Part shown: positions 4,043 to 5,101 of the stretch, piece by piece
Numbering within the stretch: the first letter of the stretch is position 1
How the letters are laid out: the number at the start of each line of letters is the position of its first letter
NCBI GenBank assembly: GCA_030615975.1
Contig: JAUWYH010000124.1
Coordinates: forward strand, 1 to 5,101
Direction: 5' to 3'
DNA length: 5,101 bases
Source of the DNA: Candidatus Aminicenantota bacterium
GTDB lineage: Bacteria; Acidobacteriota; Aminicenantia; Aminicenantales; Aminicenantaceae
The notes under the pieces: generated by a model
Seen by the model: only the letters and a program-made list of their open reading frames with translations
Told to the model about the DNA's origin: nothing
Database searches by the model: none
Position numbers and translations under genes: made by a program

Positions 4043-5101
4043 TCAGAAAGGGATATATGCAAAAGGCCTAGGTCTTCCTTCTCCTCTCACTTTATTTAAA
4101 ACTCTAAGAAATGTTCCAGAAAAAATATTGGAAATATCTGACCTTTCATAATTGGCCTTCAAAATCTCTGAAATTACTTTAAGCATCTGTTCTTTTCCTG
4201 CCTTTCCCCATAAGCATTGTTCATTGACAATCATAAGATGCTCTGTTCCTAAAGACTTTTTAGCTTCATCAAGCTTTTCAAAATAGTCGGCAGGTTCATC
4301 ATCCTGGCTCAAGATAAGACCAATAGCTGATTTTTTCTTCTTTATCAGCTCTTGAGTTTCTTCATCCGGCAAGTCTTTTGAAAGCAAAATCACAGGCTTC
4401 TTCGAAGCGTTCAACAAAGATTTCTCCTGCGAAGCATTCAGTCCTTTAAATCCCAGGAGAAGTCCGCTTTCGTTTACGGCCTTTAGAATCTTCTTCCCTT
4501 CTTCAGTCAACTCCTTTTCATTAAAAAAGGAAGATGCATCATCGACAATGACAAAATAGATTCCCTGTTTAGCCAAAACTTGTGCCCATTTTGGATCATC
4601 GCCAAAGGAGTTTATTCCTTTGAGCCCAGCCATAATCGTTGTCTTTCCCTGACGGATATCTCCTCTAAGTTTGCTTGAATTGGAATAATATGTCAGTCCC
4701 TTGGCTTTCTTTATTTTTTCTGAGGTAGTGAGGAGACTTTTAAGAATGTCCATCCTGAGCTCATCTCCTGACAGCCCTTCTTTTTCTTCGAGAACTGAAA
4801 GTTGCAAATCTACATGAGAATCTTTGGCATCTTTATGATGTTCGACAACTTCATTTAGAGGGGAGAGTTCGAAATTAATGAGGTTTTGATATTTCAGATA
4901 ATATGTCTCTCTCCTCATAGGCTGAATAAAATCTCCAGGTTCTGATGCCAGAATCTTAACAGCCTCATGGACAAAATCTCCTGTTTTCTTTAACAGCTCA
5001 GGTTTAATCAAGTCAATATCATCGCGGCTGCGGTGGTATTTGAAATGATAACCTTCTGTCATGATCGCATAACCGGGAACTCCTTTTCCTAAAAACGCAG
5101 T
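4043..5101 (-). CDS. M28-family peptidase, C-terminal end, fused to a degenerate M19 (membrane dipeptidase)-like domain; 5' end outside window
   Basis: The frame stays open through the window edge: upstream of the ATG at 5062 it reads TAFLGKGVPGYAI, so that ATG is internal and the gene is partial (352 residues visible). Residues about 5-45 from the edge resemble the end of M28 zinc aminopeptidases, GVPGYAIMTEGYHFKYHRSR then DDI; the His of KYH fits the last zinc ligand of the 'YH-x-x-x-D' motif. A second domain follows that I match to M19 membrane dipeptidases: SHVDL (about 95-99) for the HxD metal motif, ELTEEGKKILKAVNESGLLL for the 'GLT-x-x-G-x-x-x-V-x-x-MN' segment, KKPVILLSK for 'PVIASHS', and SDISNIFSGTFLRVL for the closing 'DI-x-KI-x-G-x-N-x-LRV'. 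The usual Glu and the two His ligands appear as Ala, Asn and Lys, so this domain is probably not a working dipeptidase. It ends about 14 bases before the likely pgsB start, so it is co-transcribed with pgsBCW. The M28 call is fair; the M19 call is by pattern only. Confidence 0.65.
   Translation of the reverse strand, partial: TAFLGKGVPGYAIMTEGYHFKYHRSRDDIDLIKPELLKKTGDFVHEAVKILASEPGDFIQPMRRETYYLKYQNLINFELSPLNEVVEHHKDAKDSHVDLQLSVLEEKEGLSGDELRMDILKSLLTTSEKIKKAKGLTYYSNSSKLRGDIRQGKTTIMAGLKGINSFGDDPKWAQVLAKQGIYFVIVDDASSFFNEKELTEEGKKILKAVNESGLLLGFKGLNASQEKSLLNASKKPVILLSKDLPDEETQELIKKKKSAIGLILSQDDEPADYFEKLDEAKKSLGTEHLMIVNEQCLWGKAGKEQMLKVISEILKANYERSDISNIFSGTFLRVLNKVRGEGRPRPFAYIPF

Noticed and set aside
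5060..5062. ATG at 5062 as the start of the peptidase gene
   Set aside because: The frame remains open to the window edge, and the codons upstream (GKGVPGYAI) continue the M28-like sequence, so the true start is outside.
1..5101. CRISPR array, tRNA, rRNA or riboswitch
   Set aside because: I saw no regularly spaced repeats, cloverleaf or known aptamer pattern, and almost the whole window is coding.

Overview
The window comes from a bacterium of moderate to low GC, probably an uncultured lineage. I cannot name the taxon from sequence alone. The poly-gamma-glutamate cluster that includes PgsW, next to a large extracytoplasmic-type peptidase, points to a free-living bacterium that makes a surface or secreted gamma-glutamyl polymer. 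The genes lie in two converging blocks. A decayed IS200-type insertion sits exactly where they meet.

Left block (1 to about 960, + strand, visibly AT-rich). It opens with the 3' end of a type IIG-like (Eco57I/TaqI C-terminal type) restriction-modification enzyme. Its reading frame is broken by what looks like one lost C at about 73-74. Eleven bases later comes a 239-codon gene I do not recognise, with a hydrophobic N-terminal patch, a helical middle and a winged-helix-like C-terminus. Position and composition suggest accessory, possibly defence-related, DNA.

Junction (about 960-1275, GC-richer). This is a roughly 300-base internally deleted IS200/IS605-family element on the - strand. The start and end of tnpA survive, but the middle, including the HUH motif, is gone and the two halves are in different frames. 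Hairpins mark both ends, and an 18-bp inverted repeat covers the tnpA start and stop codons. The element also supplies the last dozen or so codons of the 239-codon gene.

Right block (1284-5101, - strand). This is a tightly packed operon, read from high to low coordinates: a 5'-truncated M28-family peptidase with a C-terminal M19 (membrane dipeptidase)-like domain that appears to have lost most metal ligands; pgsB (gamma-glutamyl ligase); pgsC (membrane partner); and pgsW (membrane-anchored poly-gamma-glutamate system protein). pgsB/pgsC and pgsC/pgsW overlap by about 10 bases, implying coupled translation. PgsB adds glutamates in an ATP-dependent way, PgsC is its membrane subunit, and PgsW is a conserved partner of unknown role. 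No pgsA/capA is visible. The operon's promoter and the peptidase's N-terminus lie beyond the right edge.

Nothing here is clearly a new system. The items most worth a second look are the peptidase with a seemingly dead dipeptidase domain linked to PGA synthesis, the apparent AUU start of pgsB, the tnpA-bracketing inverted repeat, and the unknown gene beside the restriction enzyme.
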